Origin: Taudactylus pleione
Taxonomy: Eukaryota; Chordata; Amphibia; Anura; Myobatrachidae
NCBI GenBank assembly: GCA_031769625.1
Contig: JAUIMM010000213.1
Coordinates: forward strand, 2,176,501 to 2,240,500
Direction: 5' to 3'
Length of the DNA stretch: 64,000 bases
In this document: positions 10,931 to 21,559 of the stretch, in pieces
How positions within the stretch are numbered: position 1 is the first letter of the stretch
Layout of the letters: each line of letters begins with the position of its first letter
Made by a program: the position numbers and the translations under genes
The notes under the pieces: generated by a model
The model's database searches: none
What the model was told of the DNA's origin: nothing
What the model saw: only the letters and a program-made list of their open reading frames with translations

Positions 10931-12755
10931 CACTTCCATGGAGTATATAAATATCGAAAAGGGGATCGCTTTGTGGTAACTTATATCTATGGTAATTCTA
11001 AATATTGTGATGATCTGATGTAATGAGCCAATATTGTATACTGGCTATATGTGTCACAAAATTGTTGAGTTTCATGTAAAATCAAATAATAAGAATAATA
11101 GTACTGTGGTTATGAGCAAATTAGATTAGATTTTGGCCATTAGATTGCCATGACGATGTCTCAGGTGGGCAATAACTTTTGGATAGGTTTTGTCAAGTCT
11201 CTTCAGTTTTTAAAGTCTTTTGAAATGCCGACCCAAATATTGATTTTTTTGTGCTGCTGAGCAAAAACTGTAGGCAGGGTGCTGTAAGCTCTACACTTTA
11301 GACAGAATCTTCATGGTGTTCTCCTATGGGGTAGTTGGTCCCTCCTCTGCTCAGCCCATTGATACCTCAGTGATAATATTAGGTGCAGTATCAGAGTTTA
11401 TAGACACTATTGTGCAGAATTTGGTGCCTACTTACCATTCAGATGTCTGCTGGTTTTCCGAGTTCCTGCATCTCCCTTTGGTGAATGCAAGTGTGGGATC
11501 TGGGTATGGGGGAATGATCTGTACTGTGGGCTAATTTAGCTTATTGCTCTGTTGATACCTCACAATATAACCATATAAATGGGTAATTGTCAAAAATATA
11601 ATAAAATCAAAAGTGTACAAAATAGTACAAATGATGCAAATAATGCAAATCTTCCTTATATGTGTCTCCTAATGCGTTTCAATCCTGGTTGGGACTTTTT
11701 CAAGGGTAAATTACCTGTTTGTGGTTTTACCATCCTTTTTATGCAGCACTGAATGTCCATCACCCGTTCGCACTGATTACTGGCGCACTTTCGGGTCTTC
11801 CCATCAATGCGCAAGTCAGCGTCAACATGCTGGGATTGGGTAGAGTATGCGTGGTGTTGTGTTGCGGACACTAGGCTTGCTTACGAGTGCTTAGTCCTTA
11901 TTTATCATCCCATTTCTGCCCTTTATATGCAGTGTTCTATTGTCCAGGATTTTTGTCTCTCATATGGCGGCGGCCATCTTTGAGTGGATCTAATTCAGTT
12001 CAATGTCTATGTGGTTTGCCGCTTCCAGACTTAGTGTCTCAAATGTGTAGCAGTACCCATGGTGATCGATGTTTTAAGGTCTCATAAATGTAATACTAGG
12101 TTTGTACATGCATAAAGGTTAGTTGTGTCTCAAATGTGTGATAAATGATTTACACTCATTGTTGTTGTATATATTGTATGAGTTCTGTGGCTACTGCATC
12201 TAATAAATCAGTTGTATTTCCAATAATGATGTTTAAATTATTGATGTCCCCAGTTTAGATTCAGTTTATTCCAATATCAGTTATAAGCTAAAGACATAGA
12301 TCAATCGTTCCGGCCATAACTATTGTGACATGTCATGAGTGTAGTAATGATTTTATACTTATTGTGCAGTATGTAAATCATCTTACTGTGACAATATACA
12401 TAATACATAAAAAATGAACTATATTCTCACTGGTATTGTCTGTGTATTTTTTTGATGCTGATTATTTTGTTGTGGTTTTTATTTATTTACATCGTCCTTT
12501 ATTCTTTGTTTTTTAATTTACTGTAATCAGTCACAAATACCTGAAGAAGATGAGGAGTGGATGTAAAAATGTTACTCTACCTAGTTGCATCCTATTGTCT
12601 TCACTCATAGATGTTCTCTAAGGCCTATCTATGAGTATGGTGTTCTCTCTCTTTCGTTGGTGTTGGCAGTTCTGTTTTCTTTGGTGCCCCTAAGTGAGGT
12701 TGGATTTGATCTTAAATCCCTGTTTTTAAGCCCAAGGATCATAATGTTCAATCAA
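10931..12755. mobile_element. Unclassified 1.8-kb insertion in the Gypsy integrase
   Basis: Gypsy coding similarity stops at about 10925 and resumes at about 12756, so this stretch appears to be inserted. It is AT-rich with no protein-like frame. Two phrases, gcgtttcaatcctggttgggactttttcaag (with spacing) near 11672 and cacaaatacctgaagaagatgagg near 12531, resemble the 'gaagaag...aaacgcgtt' segment common in amphibian DNA transposons. I could not find terminal repeats or a target duplication, so its class is open. Confidence 0.45.
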
Positions 12756-13745
12756 CTGCAAGTATCTGTCTTATGTGTGGGAAATTGTCGACATAGGTAG
12801 TCCATTAAGACGGAAGATGTCACGAATAAACATTTTGGCCAACTGTGGAGCAGAAGGAAGTCCCACCAAGGGAATAAAATGGGCCATTTTCAAAAATCGG
12901 TCCACTACCACCCAGATGGCATTATGGGGGTCATTCAGACCCGGACCGGGTCGATGACCCCCCACAGAGCATGCGTATGACGGCGCCGGCGCTGTCGTGC
13001 GCATGCGTGAGACCCGCTATGACTGACAGCGCCAGTCGTAGCGGGTCTCCATCAAAAGGGGGCGAGCTGTCGATGTTGATTGACAGCTCGCCCCATTTGG
13101 AAGGCGGGCCGGGGGGGTGGCAGCCCAAATGGAGGCGTTCCTATGGGAACGCCTGCCATTTCGGGGGAGGCCCCACTGACATCACTAGTGATGTCAGTGG
13201 AGAGCTTCCGGCTCAGACAGAGCCAGAAGCTCTCCGGGGCTTACGACAAGGGAGACCCTACTCTAGGGTCTCGTCATAAGCCCCGATGGTCGTTATGGTC
13301 TCTGACCATCGTGACCATCACCGGAGCGGTCGTTAGAGCTGTGGGTGTTAATCCACAGCCTAACAACCGCAACAGAGGCGGACGGTCAGGATGCAAGTGG
13401 CCGCCCAGTTTCTGAGCGACCGCTTGCATCCTCCGACCACCTCTGAATGAGGCCCTATGTCCCTTGGAGGGTGGTAACTCAGAGATAAAATCCATCGACA
13501 TGGGAGTCCAGGGAACATCAAGAATAGGCAAAGGATGCAAAGGGCCAACCACTTTATTGCGAATGGACTTATTCTGGGTACACTTGGCACAGGAGACAAA
13601 AAAATCCCAGACATCTTCTTTTATAGTGGGCCGCCAGTAGGAGCGCTGTAAAAATGTAAATGTCTTGAGAATGCCTGAGTGAACAGCAAACAAGGAGGCA
13701 TGAGCCAAAGTTGTGCCCCAGAAATGGCACAGTGGACTGTTCAAA
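12756..13745 (-). pseudogene. Ty3/Gypsy integrase relic, split by a MITE
   Basis: The minus strand encodes an H2C2 zinc-binding domain near 13560-13700 (VHSGILKTFTFLQRSYW, then CAKC) and the start of the integrase core near 13470-13545 (the PWTPMSMDFISELPPSKGH stretch with the first catalytic Asp). After the MITE at 12926-13455, the core resumes in the same reading frame (IWVVVDRFLKMAHFIPL near 12870-12920, then MFIRDIFRLNGLP). Removing the MITE and one 3-bp target copy restores the local frame. The core is cut again at about 12756 by the insertion described separately. Non-functional. Confidence 0.9.
12926..13455. mobile_element. Harbinger-type MITE (TCATTCAGA family), copy 1
   Basis: The 530-bp element starts gggggtcattcaga and its right end, reverse complemented, reads gggcctcattcaga. 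TAT flanks both sides (12923-12925 and 13456-13458). The pre-insertion site is known because the element interrupts a Gypsy integrase frame. The interior has an exact local palindrome at the target-like motif gacatcactagtgatgtc near 13179-13196, and this motif is shared with copies at 26827-27376 and 63497-64000. Confidence 0.93.
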
Positions 13746-14386
13746 AAGGCATTTAGAAATTTTCACGTAGAGATGATGACTTTGAAAATGACATGAAGGC
13801 GATGAGATTGCAGGTTCTCTGAAAAAATGTAAATGTCAGCTAGATAAACTACAACAAACTTGTAAAGGACATCTTGGAAGATTTTGTTGATGTAACTTTG
13901 AAAAACTGCTGGTGCATTACACAAGCCGAAAGGCACCACCAAGTATTCACAATGGCCGTCTCTCGTATTAAAATCAGTTTTCCACTCATCTCCCGTCTTA
14001 ATAGGAATTAAATTGTAGGTCCAGAGATCCAATTTAGTGAAAATGGATGCTCCACGAACCTTCTCAAACAGCACTGAAATAAGTGGCAAAAGATATCTAT
14101 TCTTTATGGTGATTTGATTCAGCCCACGGTAGTCTATGCAGGGTTTGCGACCTCCATCTTTTTTTTCAACAAAGAAAAATCCGGCCCCAGCAGGAGAAGA
14201 TGGTCTTATAAAACTCTTGGCTAGGTTTTCCTTTATGTAGTCGGACTTAGCCGCTGTTTCCGGAACCGAAAGAGAATAGATACTGCCACAAGATGGCATC
14301 TTCCCAGGGATAATATCGATGCCACAGTCCCAAGAGTGATGGGGAGGCAATTTGTCCGCAGAAACCACATCACGGAGCGAGCACAT
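13700..14386 (-). pseudogene. Ty3/Gypsy reverse transcriptase relic
   Basis: A 207-codon minus-strand frame (13763-14386) covers the RT fingers and palm. It contains IKENLAKSFIRPSSPAGAG, FFFVEKKDGGRKPCIDYRGL, the first catalytic Asp region FTKLDLW, the FGLCNAPAVFQ block and the active-site turn. The turn reads YLADI where YxDD is expected, so one catalytic Asp is replaced by Ala. The thumb (KCLFEQSTVPFLGH) continues in another frame at 13700-13765 and runs straight into the integrase zinc domain, so RNase H has been deleted. Upstream, the first eight codons (MCSLRDVV) are LTR sequence: gag, protease and the primer-binding site are gone. Relation to chromodomain Gypsy is supported by the downstream chromodomain. 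Confidence 0.93.
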
Positions 14387-14530
14387 GGATGTCCTAGCAG
14401 ACCCCAGGTATAATCCTCAGCACATCACTCTCCGCTGCACATCACTCTCCGCTGGCATTTGACCGCTCTAGAGATCAGGAGTAGCCGGCGCTGAGGTAAG
14501 TAACGGCTGATCCTAGAGCGCAACCTGACA
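14357..14530 (-). mobile_element. Truncated Gypsy 5' LTR fragment
   Basis: This segment directly repeats 10187-10337 (shared gaaaccacatcacggag, agcacatggatgtcc, gctctagagatcagg and cgcaacctgaca) and ends in ctgaca, the minus-strand TGTCAG LTR start. It passes directly into RT coding sequence at about 14357, which marks an internal deletion joining the LTR to pol. Confidence 0.75.
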
Positions 14531-15190
14531 ACATTCTTGACAGTAGGGACAGTGTTGTTGGAGATGAGGCACAGTGTTAACCTGCATCAAATATAGGGTC
14601 TAATGTTGAAGCCAGATTGTTCAGTCTTGGATTTATCGGATCCTAGAATCTTCTCCTTTGGTATGTGTGCCTCCCACATGCTTTCTGGCAATGCCTAGCT
14701 ACGATTTCATGTGCATTTTTTTCAATACTGACTTTATTTTTGACACCCTGTAATGAAGTGCAGATTTGTGAAATTCCCAGACTTGTTGCCCCAAGTAGCC
14801 TTCTCACACAGCATGTTCGGTTTTGGAAAATGGCCTATTCTGGACAAAGTACAGAAAAGTCAAATGCTATACTTTTCTTTATAGTCGATTTGACAGTTCT
14901 CTAGGGGATAGTAAAAGAGTTTAAAATCTTACACTCTTTGTCTGATTAATCCTTTTCAATAACCTTTTTCTTTGATTTGCCTTTGTCCCTTGCTCCTTAA
15001 TTAAATTCTTTATTGCAAATGGACTCTCACAGATAGATGTATTTATTTTTAAATAAATTGAAACACTTTAATTGTACATAAGTGGATGCAACTGATTGCA
15101 CAAGGGTTTATTTAGGTTTATCTTTGCAAAAGGGGTGAATACTTAAAGTAATCACCTATTGTGTGTTTTTGTTTACATTTTCTGTGTTGA
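14531..15190 (-). pseudogene. Tc1/mariner-like transposon relic
   Basis: Several phrases follow the layout of the transposase end and non-coding tail of vertebrate Tc1-like elements, in order: gtagggacagtgttgttggag at 14537, gttcagtcttggatttatc at 14618, ggcaatgcctagc...catgtgcatttttttc at 14685-14722, and gggtgaatacttaaagtaatc at 15132. The putative transposase direction is minus. No open frame or terminal repeat survives. The call is from pattern recognition alone. Confidence 0.5.
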
Positions 15191-15194
15191 TCAG

Positions 15195-15496
15195 TGATAC
15201 AACTTTATGGGATCAATACTATTAGCCGCAATGATCTGCATTGGACGCACTTTACGGCAGCCTGGATGCGCAGAAATTTGTCCGCCGCCCTAGCGAGCGG
15301 TGAGAAAAATTCTGCTAATTCAGGCTCAGAGTGGGTCGTGAGGGGTGTGAGGTGCTGGTCCGTTGCCGGCATTTTAAAGCCATTGCAACAGCAACTCGCA
15401 CCCCTCGGGGCTAATTGGATTGACTCCTATGAATAGATCCATTTTGATTCCATATTGAAAATGTTAATAAATCAAGTTTCAGGCACATTGTCATGC
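15195..15496. other. Unassigned sequence
   Basis: About 300 bp without a recognisable feature. The phrase cgcactttacggcagcc and a GC-rich middle suggest an old repeat, but I cannot name it. Confidence 0.4.
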
Positions 15497-15499
15497 TTA

Positions 15500-15863
15500 T
15501 GGTGCATACACATGGTCAGATAAGCCGTCAGATTTGTACGATAATGATCCTATCATTATCGTTTAAATCTGTCAGCTTCTGGCCCCTTGCAAGCGACCAA
15601 ACGATGGTCGATGTGTGGCCACGTATGGTCGTTATTGATAATCGCCGGTAGTCCATGCAAGCAGGCATACCTGGTCGATATCAAACAGGTTAGACTGTTT
15701 ACTATAGGGACCCGTGATCATTAATCACGGGTCATTATATTTGTAAGGGGCTTGCAGCATGTTTTGGATGTTCGATAACAATCATCCAACACATGAAGGA
15801 CGATCAGATAACGATCGTTATTGTTATCTGATCGTCCCCCCATCGTACCGTGTGTACGTACCA
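15500..15863. mobile_element. TTA-flanked palindromic MITE (GTACACAC family), copy 2
   Basis: Left end tggtgcatacacatgg and right end (reverse complement) tggtacgtacacacgg are inverted repeats; TTA flanks both sides (15497-15499, 15864-15866). The palindromic core near the right end is gataacgatcgttattgttatc. Non-coding. Confidence 0.85.
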
Positions 15864-16229
15864 TTAGATGTACTTTATGGAAGTTTTACTTTCCAAAATA
15901 TATTTTTGTTATACATTTCCTTGTTGTATGACATTTTTTTAAAACCCATTATGCACATTATTGTATTATATTATTTAATTTATCCTTTTTTATGAATGGT
16001 CGAATAAAAACTAGAGATGAGCGGGTTTGGTTCTCAGAGATCCGAACCTGCCTGAACATCGGGGATCTGAGTCAAGCCGGCTCCGGTTTTCCTGCCTGGC
16101 TCGGATCTGAAAACGAGGCAAAACGTCATCATCCTGCTGGTTTTGGATTCTATAAAATGTCCCGCGATTGCCGCCATTTTTCATTCCGACTGTGGAGCAT
16201 GCACAGGGAGGGAGCTGAGATCTGTTGCT

Positions 16230-16440
16230 GATGCTGACCATAGGGGCTAGCTTGCTACTCTAGTCCATATAGGGGCTGGCTCAGCTGGCTACTGCTGTCC
16301 ACATAGGGGCTGGCTGGCTACTGTTGTCGATATAGGGGCTGGCTGGCTACTGTTGTCATTATAGGGGCTGGCCGGCTACTGTTGCCCATATAGGGGCTGG
16401 CTGGCTACTGTTGTCCATATAGGGGCTGGCTGTTGTGCTG
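16230..16440. repeat. About 30-bp tandem repeat in hAT leader
   Basis: Six to seven units of 'tataggggctggctggctactgttgtc' type, with small variations (for example ggccggctactgttgccc). Confidence 0.9.
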
Positions 16441-16524
16441 TGAAGTCCAGGGGGTGCTCTGTCCTTCAGGGGTGCTCGTCTTCACCCCCCCCCCAGTGTG
16501 AAAAAAATTATATATTTTTTTTTT

Positions 16525-16965
16525 TGTGTGGGTGTTAGCAACACCTGTCACTGTCACCAGTGTAGCTGCGCAGGGGTGCTGTGCTGCTGTCTGTCAAGGG
16601 CTGCTGCCCGAAAAAATAAAGTAAAAACCAACAATTTATCTTGTGTGTGTGTTAGCCACACCTGTCACTGTCATCGGCATAGGTGCTCAGGGGTGCTGTG
16701 CTGGGGCTGCTGCCCAAAAAAATATAAAACCAACAATTTTTTTTGTGTGCATGTTAGCCACGTCTGTCACTTTCATCGGCGTAGCTGTGCAGGGGTGCTG
16801 TGCTGCTGTCTGTCAAGGCCTACTGCCCAAAACAAATAAATAAAGTAAAAATCAACAATTTTTTTCTGTGTGTGTAGGCCACACCTGTCAGTGTCCTCGG
16901 TGTAGCTGCACGGGGATGCTGTGCTGCTGTCTGTCAATGGCTGCTGCCCGAAAAAAAAAAAAAAA
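16525..16965. repeat. About 110-bp tandem repeat in hAT leader
   Basis: Four units contain gttagccacacctgtcactg, then cggtgtagctg, caggggtgctgtgctgctg and ctgctgcccgaaaaaa, starting near 16527, 16640, 16750 and 16870. The 113-aa frame at 16498-16839 translates the repeat and is not a gene. Confidence 0.88.
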
Positions 16966-17420
16966 ATAAATTTGTGTGCGTAGTGAGTATGGAGGTGGAG
17001 GACAGTCACATGACCAGATAGCAAGATCCACATACCAGTCTTGTAGCGGCTAGCAGCAGTCATGATGACGATGCAAGGACGTCAACATCATCTATGAAGG
17101 CCAATGTACCATGCATTAAATCAGGCCAAAAAACAGGCTAAAAAAATCTACTTTTGCCCTGTTAAAGCAAAAAAAAAATGTAAGCTAAGTCAGCTTTAGA
17201 GAAACAGAAAATTGACAATATGCCATTCACTACACAAAGTGGCAAGGAAAAGATAAGGCCTTGGCCTTTATTATTTTTGACTGGTGGTTCTAGTGATGAT
17301 AATTTAAGCCCCTCTGCTTGTAGGAGAGGTACAAAAAAAATAAAAATTGTTAAGATGAGTAATACACCGGTACCAACTGTGTGGTCTGAAAAATCATAAA
17401 TCCCAGAGGAGAGTCCAAGT

Positions 17421-17923
17421 TTGTCTGCTGTTGCCATGTGTGAGCCTGACCTTTCTAGTAATACTGTACTTGAAGAGGATCCTTCTTCCACCATTTGCGT
17501 GCCTTCTTCTGCTGTAGAAATCGAGGATGCTTCTGTGGAATTGCACGAGGAGGATGAGGAGGATATTTATGTAGTTGACGATAAAAACAAGGATGATGAG
17601 GATGTTGATGGTGAGGATGTTTGTGTTGTTGAGTTGTTGTTGACCACGGTGGGAAAAATCCCATTGTTGCCATGCCTGGGCAAACGACCAAAAAATCCAC
17701 ATCTTATGTGTGGAATTATTTCCACCCAAATCCGGACAACTTTTTCCAAGCCATTTGTAACCATTGCCAAGTAACAGTGAGTAGAGGTAAGGACTGTAAC
17801 CATCTAGGAACCTCCTCCCTGTTACGTGACTTGCAGTGCATTCATCAAATTGAAAAGGGTATTTCATATTCAGAAACTTTGGGGATAAAAAAACCTAACA
17901 ACAATCATTCCATTGTCACCTAG
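17421..17923 (+). pseudogene. hAT transposase N-terminal relic, first BED zinc finger
   Basis: An acidic stretch (EEDEEDIYVVDDKNKDDEDV, 17547-17606) is followed, after a frameshift, by a BED finger in the frame at 17672-17923. That frame reads STSYVWNYFHPNPDN, CNHC, then HLGTSSLLRDLQCIH. The expected HxxxxxH-type pair is altered, because the first His is replaced by Asp in LLRDLQCIH. The same order of acidic linker then BED finger occurs in the intact frame at 39486-41861. BED fingers bind DNA near the transposon ends. Confidence 0.85.
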
Positions 17924-18172
17924 CTGCTCCCTTCTATCTGGATCCAAGCGCCTGCAATCTCCACCACCAACACCTATATCATCATCATCAACATCCTAAA
18001 TCGTGATCGGAAGTATTCCTGCATCCAATTTCAAAAGCATGACAGTCTCCTCTCCTATCCATGATTCCTCAGAAGAATCCTTGAGTGCTTCGTCTGTTGC
18101 TGCTGCTGGGGGTGGATCTTCCTACCAGAAAGGGACCAAGAAGTCTACTACTAGTAACAAGTTAAAAAACAA

Positions 18173-18600
18173 TTGACTGTTAAACAGTCCTTTGATAGAG
18201 GAAGTAAGTATAACAGCTGTCACCCAGTTTCACAGCGGATCACTGACGTCATGACGGATGTACTAGTATTAGATGGTGAAATAATAGAAAATGAGAATGA
18301 TAGTGTGAAGGAAGTGCAAAAGGAGGATGAGGGGGAAATTTGTGTCCTATCTGACGCTAATGAGGATGTTGATGATGAGGATGTTTGTGTAAATCAGCCA
18401 CCAGGGGCAGCAGTTCTTGCTCATGATAAAAAGAAGCCAGAAAAGCCACGTCTTGGGTGTGGAATTATTTTAATTTAAATTCTGACAACAGTTGTGAAGG
18501 CATCTGTTCCATTTGTAAAGCCAAAGTTAGCAGAGGAAGGAATGTTAAACATCTATGCACCTCCTCCCTGTTACGCCATTTGCAGCGTGTTCATGCTATT
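18173..18600 (+). pseudogene. hAT transposase relic, second BED zinc finger
   Basis: The plus frame at 18173-18478 gives an acidic segment (EEDEGEICVLSDANEDVDDEDV, interrupted by a few other residues) then KKPEKPRLGCGIILI and a stop. In another frame, 18490-18600 encodes CSICKAKVSRGRNVKHL and LLRHLQRVH, a second BED finger with both His residues. This repeats the layout of the first BED segment 700 bp upstream. It may reflect a duplicated N-terminus in the parent element or two hAT copies joined by deletion. Confidence 0.82.
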
Positions 18601-19467
18601 TGTTTAACAAAATTATAATAATGTGTAAATTAATAACAAGCAGTCCAGTATCAGCTACAAGCAGTTTGGACAAGCACATGCAATCTCCAACACCAACACC
18701 CTCATCATCAACCTCCTCCTTAATAATTGAAGGTAGTCCTTCCAAAAAATGTTTTGTGGAGGCCCAAACAAACCAAGGAGTTCAGCCACGAAAGTGTCAG
18801 TCCTAGTGGCTAAAGTGCTTGGTTTGTTAAACTGTGCATGTCCTTTTTAATATCCCACATAAGAGAGGGTGGGAGGGACAATTCCATCTTGCATCTCTTT
18901 TCTTTACATTTGGCACAATTTGGGGCATTGCCGACTGACATTATTATAGTTTATTAAACTGCCATCCTGTCTGCCACTGCTGTGTGGCAATGTTTCATAG
19001 ACGTTCTATATTTTTTAAACTGCTGTGCGTTTGTGCCGCTGCTCTGTCGCTTACTTTAGCCAGCCAGCTCGCTGCAGCCTTTGGCCTATATTGGTGAAAA
19101 ATAGTGAAATCAACATTGTGAGCTGGGAGGTGGTTACAAATGCATGGAAATGCCTGAAAATGATTGTTATTAAGGTTAATAATACTATAGAAACAAAAAA
19201 AGGCCCAAATTATGTGGTTTTAGCTGTTTATATAATTTTTTGGAAAAAATACAGATCCAAAAGTAACAAATAACCAAGGAAAAAATCCAAAACCAGATTC
19301 AGATCCAAAACCAGGGGAGATCCAGATCTAAAACCAAAACCCTGGGGTCGGTGCACATCTCTATTAAAAACCTACAACGTGTTTTTGTTTCTTTTTGTGT
19401 TTTACCAATTGCTCATTCCATGCTAGACTGTATACAAGTGATTCTGTTATCTTATAAAATTTTAGTT

Positions 19468-19501
19468 TCCTCCTCCTCCTCCTCCTCCTCCTCCTCCTCC
19501 A
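19468..19501. repeat. (TCC)n microsatellite
   Basis: About eleven uninterrupted tcc units, just outside the right end of the hAT element. Confidence 0.95.
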
Positions 19502-19504
19502 GTG

Positions 19505-21003
19505 CATGGTGTAGGTGGACTTATATTAGCACCTACCCTTTGAAGTAACTTTTGGTAAAATTTACTTCTACCACCTGGTTCTAAATCAGGTACTCTACAA
19601 GTTGGAAATTCCAACCTCAGGTACTGTTTGCGAATTAGGAAACAGCAGGCCCTGCACGTGCAAATATGGTAAGAACGCAGTTTATATATGTCCCAGCATG
19701 CCGGAGCCCGGCTTCTTCTTACCAGGTCCAGCGGCCTTATTTCCCCTGGGCAGAAGGGGCTCTCTTGCCATTTGCCACCCGCCACAGTAATGTTTCCTTT
19801 CTGCTGGCTTGCCGGCTGCTGCAGGCGGCTCCCGGCAGTAGTTGGCGTTCCCATAGGTATGCGCGCATGCTCTGTTAATTCTTTGAGGTACAGGTGAATG
19901 AAAAATGTGATGCCACATTACCAAATTTGAATCCGCTCTCTATTTAGGAAAGTTCCTCGGCACTATTCAGACCGAGAGTAATAAACTCACTCCAGTACTC
20001 CAGCGTCTCTTCTGTCTGACCTCCAGTGTACTTACCTGCATCGAGATCCAGTCTGTGTGATGATTATTCTCACCTACTCCCTTGGTATTGCTTTTCGTGA
20101 CTTCCTGGTTCTGACGGGTGAATGGTGTCACCCGTTGCAGTCCACAACCCACACACCTCCTAGTGATGCCACTATAATCAATGTGGTTTAGTTGCATTTC
20201 TTGCTCCCTGGTATTACATGTGATTTTATATTATTTTATATTTTGTATGTGTTATGTATTTTTTATGTATATCTAAGGTTACGTTTAAATCTAACTATTA
20301 TTACACCTAGTCAGTGCTCCTATTTTTCTGTTGAGCTGTAGAGCTGCCCAGAGCAACCTGTGGCACACAGCCTGTGGGACGCTCTGGACAGTGCTGTACT
20401 GCCTAGTACCAGAGGTCTCACTCCCTCAGCGTGATATCATGATGTCATATGTTTGGGGATGGGGCCAGCCAATGCTTATATAGTACCTGCAGTCAGGTGA
20501 TCGCTGACATCACAGGGGGTGAATCCTGTGCCTCTAAGACCTGGTTCCTGGAAAGAGATGTTTGCCAGAGTATTAGGCTTCACATCCAGTCTCCACTATT
20601 CCTGCTTGTAATACTGTACATACAGTACATGTACTGTTTTGCTTTACCCTCTTGGCTTTGTTGCATCAGCTTCATGTACCAAATCCTGCTATATGACCAC
20701 TCTCCAGGCTGCCAGACTAGGAACCAACTCAGGAAACAGCTACCAGCTTGCTGGCTGCAGGTAATTCCAAAGCACCTTGCAGAGGTTCCTGGTGAAAACT
20801 GGTGATACAATGTACTCTGTGCCCCTGTTATTGGTTGTATCAATCTTAGCTGGTAGAATTAATCCTCATGTTTGCATTAAACTCATGAAACCCTCTAATG
20901 CGCAAGAGGTTGTTACAAATATACAAATAGCGGAGAGCAAAATAAGCAATCAATATCAGACTGAGATTCATGTGGATTATTAAAACTATGTGTACCTTAT
21001 GTC
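19505..21003. other. Unassigned sequence with possible LTR-like pieces
   Basis: No gene is supported. At 19957 the phrase cggcactattcagacc matches the left terminus of a Harbinger-type MITE (compare 29045), but I see no matching right end. Near 20460 a segment with gcttatatagtacctgcag could be a promoter of an old LTR or DNA transposon; it is unsupported by paired ends. Confidence 0.4.
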
Positions 21004-21006
21004 TTA

Positions 21007-21381
21007 AGATGCGTACACACTAGACGATTTGCTCCATGAGCGGTATCGACTAGTGTGTCCCCGGCAGGGCTGTGCTCAATGTCGTGAACGACATTGAGCA
21101 CACACACTGAACGATATCATGAACCATGCCGTTCAGTGCTGGTGCTGGGCACCTTCCCTCATCCCCGAACATGCAACAACCTGACAATATCGTCAGGTTG
21201 ACCTGCATGTTCTTGCGAAGAACGGCAATAACCAAAGACCTGTGGGAGCGCACATCGTTGGTCGTTCGTCGTTATCGTTCTTCAATTTTGTGTACACCCT
21301 GGCCGATATAGTGAATGACTGAACGATAACGATATCATTATCGTTCAGTCATTTAAAATATTGACAAGTGTGTACGCACCT
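21007..21381. mobile_element. TTA-flanked palindromic MITE (GTACACAC family), copy 3
   Basis: The ends agatgcgtacacac and (reverse complement of right) aggtgcgtacacac are flanked by TTA at 21004-21006 and 21382-21384. A near-palindromic core, gaacgataacgatatcatta, lies near 21320. Non-coding. Confidence 0.88.
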
Positions 21382-21390
21382 TTAGTATGC

Positions 21391-21555
21391 CTAAAGGTGT
21401 GTACACACGTAACAATTTTTTGAACGATTTAACTATAACGACGTCGTTATCGTTCAATCGTTCAAAAAATCGTTCAGTTCCTGAGTTATAACAATGAATG
21501 AAAATCGTTCAAGCGCGCTCCCGTTTGTAGTTCATAGTACATTTCAGACTGTCCA
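21391..21555. mobile_element. Truncated MITE related to the GTACACAC family
   Basis: Starts taaaggtgtgtacacacg and contains the palindrome ataacgacgtcgttat followed by inverted ttgaacgatt/aatcgttcaa segments. No matching right end was found, so it seems truncated. Confidence 0.6.
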
Positions 21556-21559
21556 ACAT

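Larger units (their letters stand above)
16012..19363 (+). mobile_element. Deleted hAT transposon with BED-finger segments
   Basis: The ends are tagagatgagcgggttt and, at the right, ggtgcacatctcta. The flanks are ataaaaac (16004-16011) and ttaaaaac (19364-19371), a 7/8-bp hAT target duplication. Internal order on the plus strand is a leader with two tandem arrays (16230-16440, 16525-16965), two BED zinc-finger segments (17421-17923, 18173-18600) and a 3' non-coding part. The phrase ggacaattccatcttgca at 18878 in the 3' part also occurs inverted at about 37113-37131 in the hAT element at 36667-49365. The catalytic part of the transposase is missing, so the copy cannot mobilise itself. Confidence 0.9.

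Noticed and set aside
19957..20400. Complete Harbinger-type MITE starting at cggcactattcagacc
   Set aside because: Only the left terminal motif is present; no inverted right end or target duplication found.
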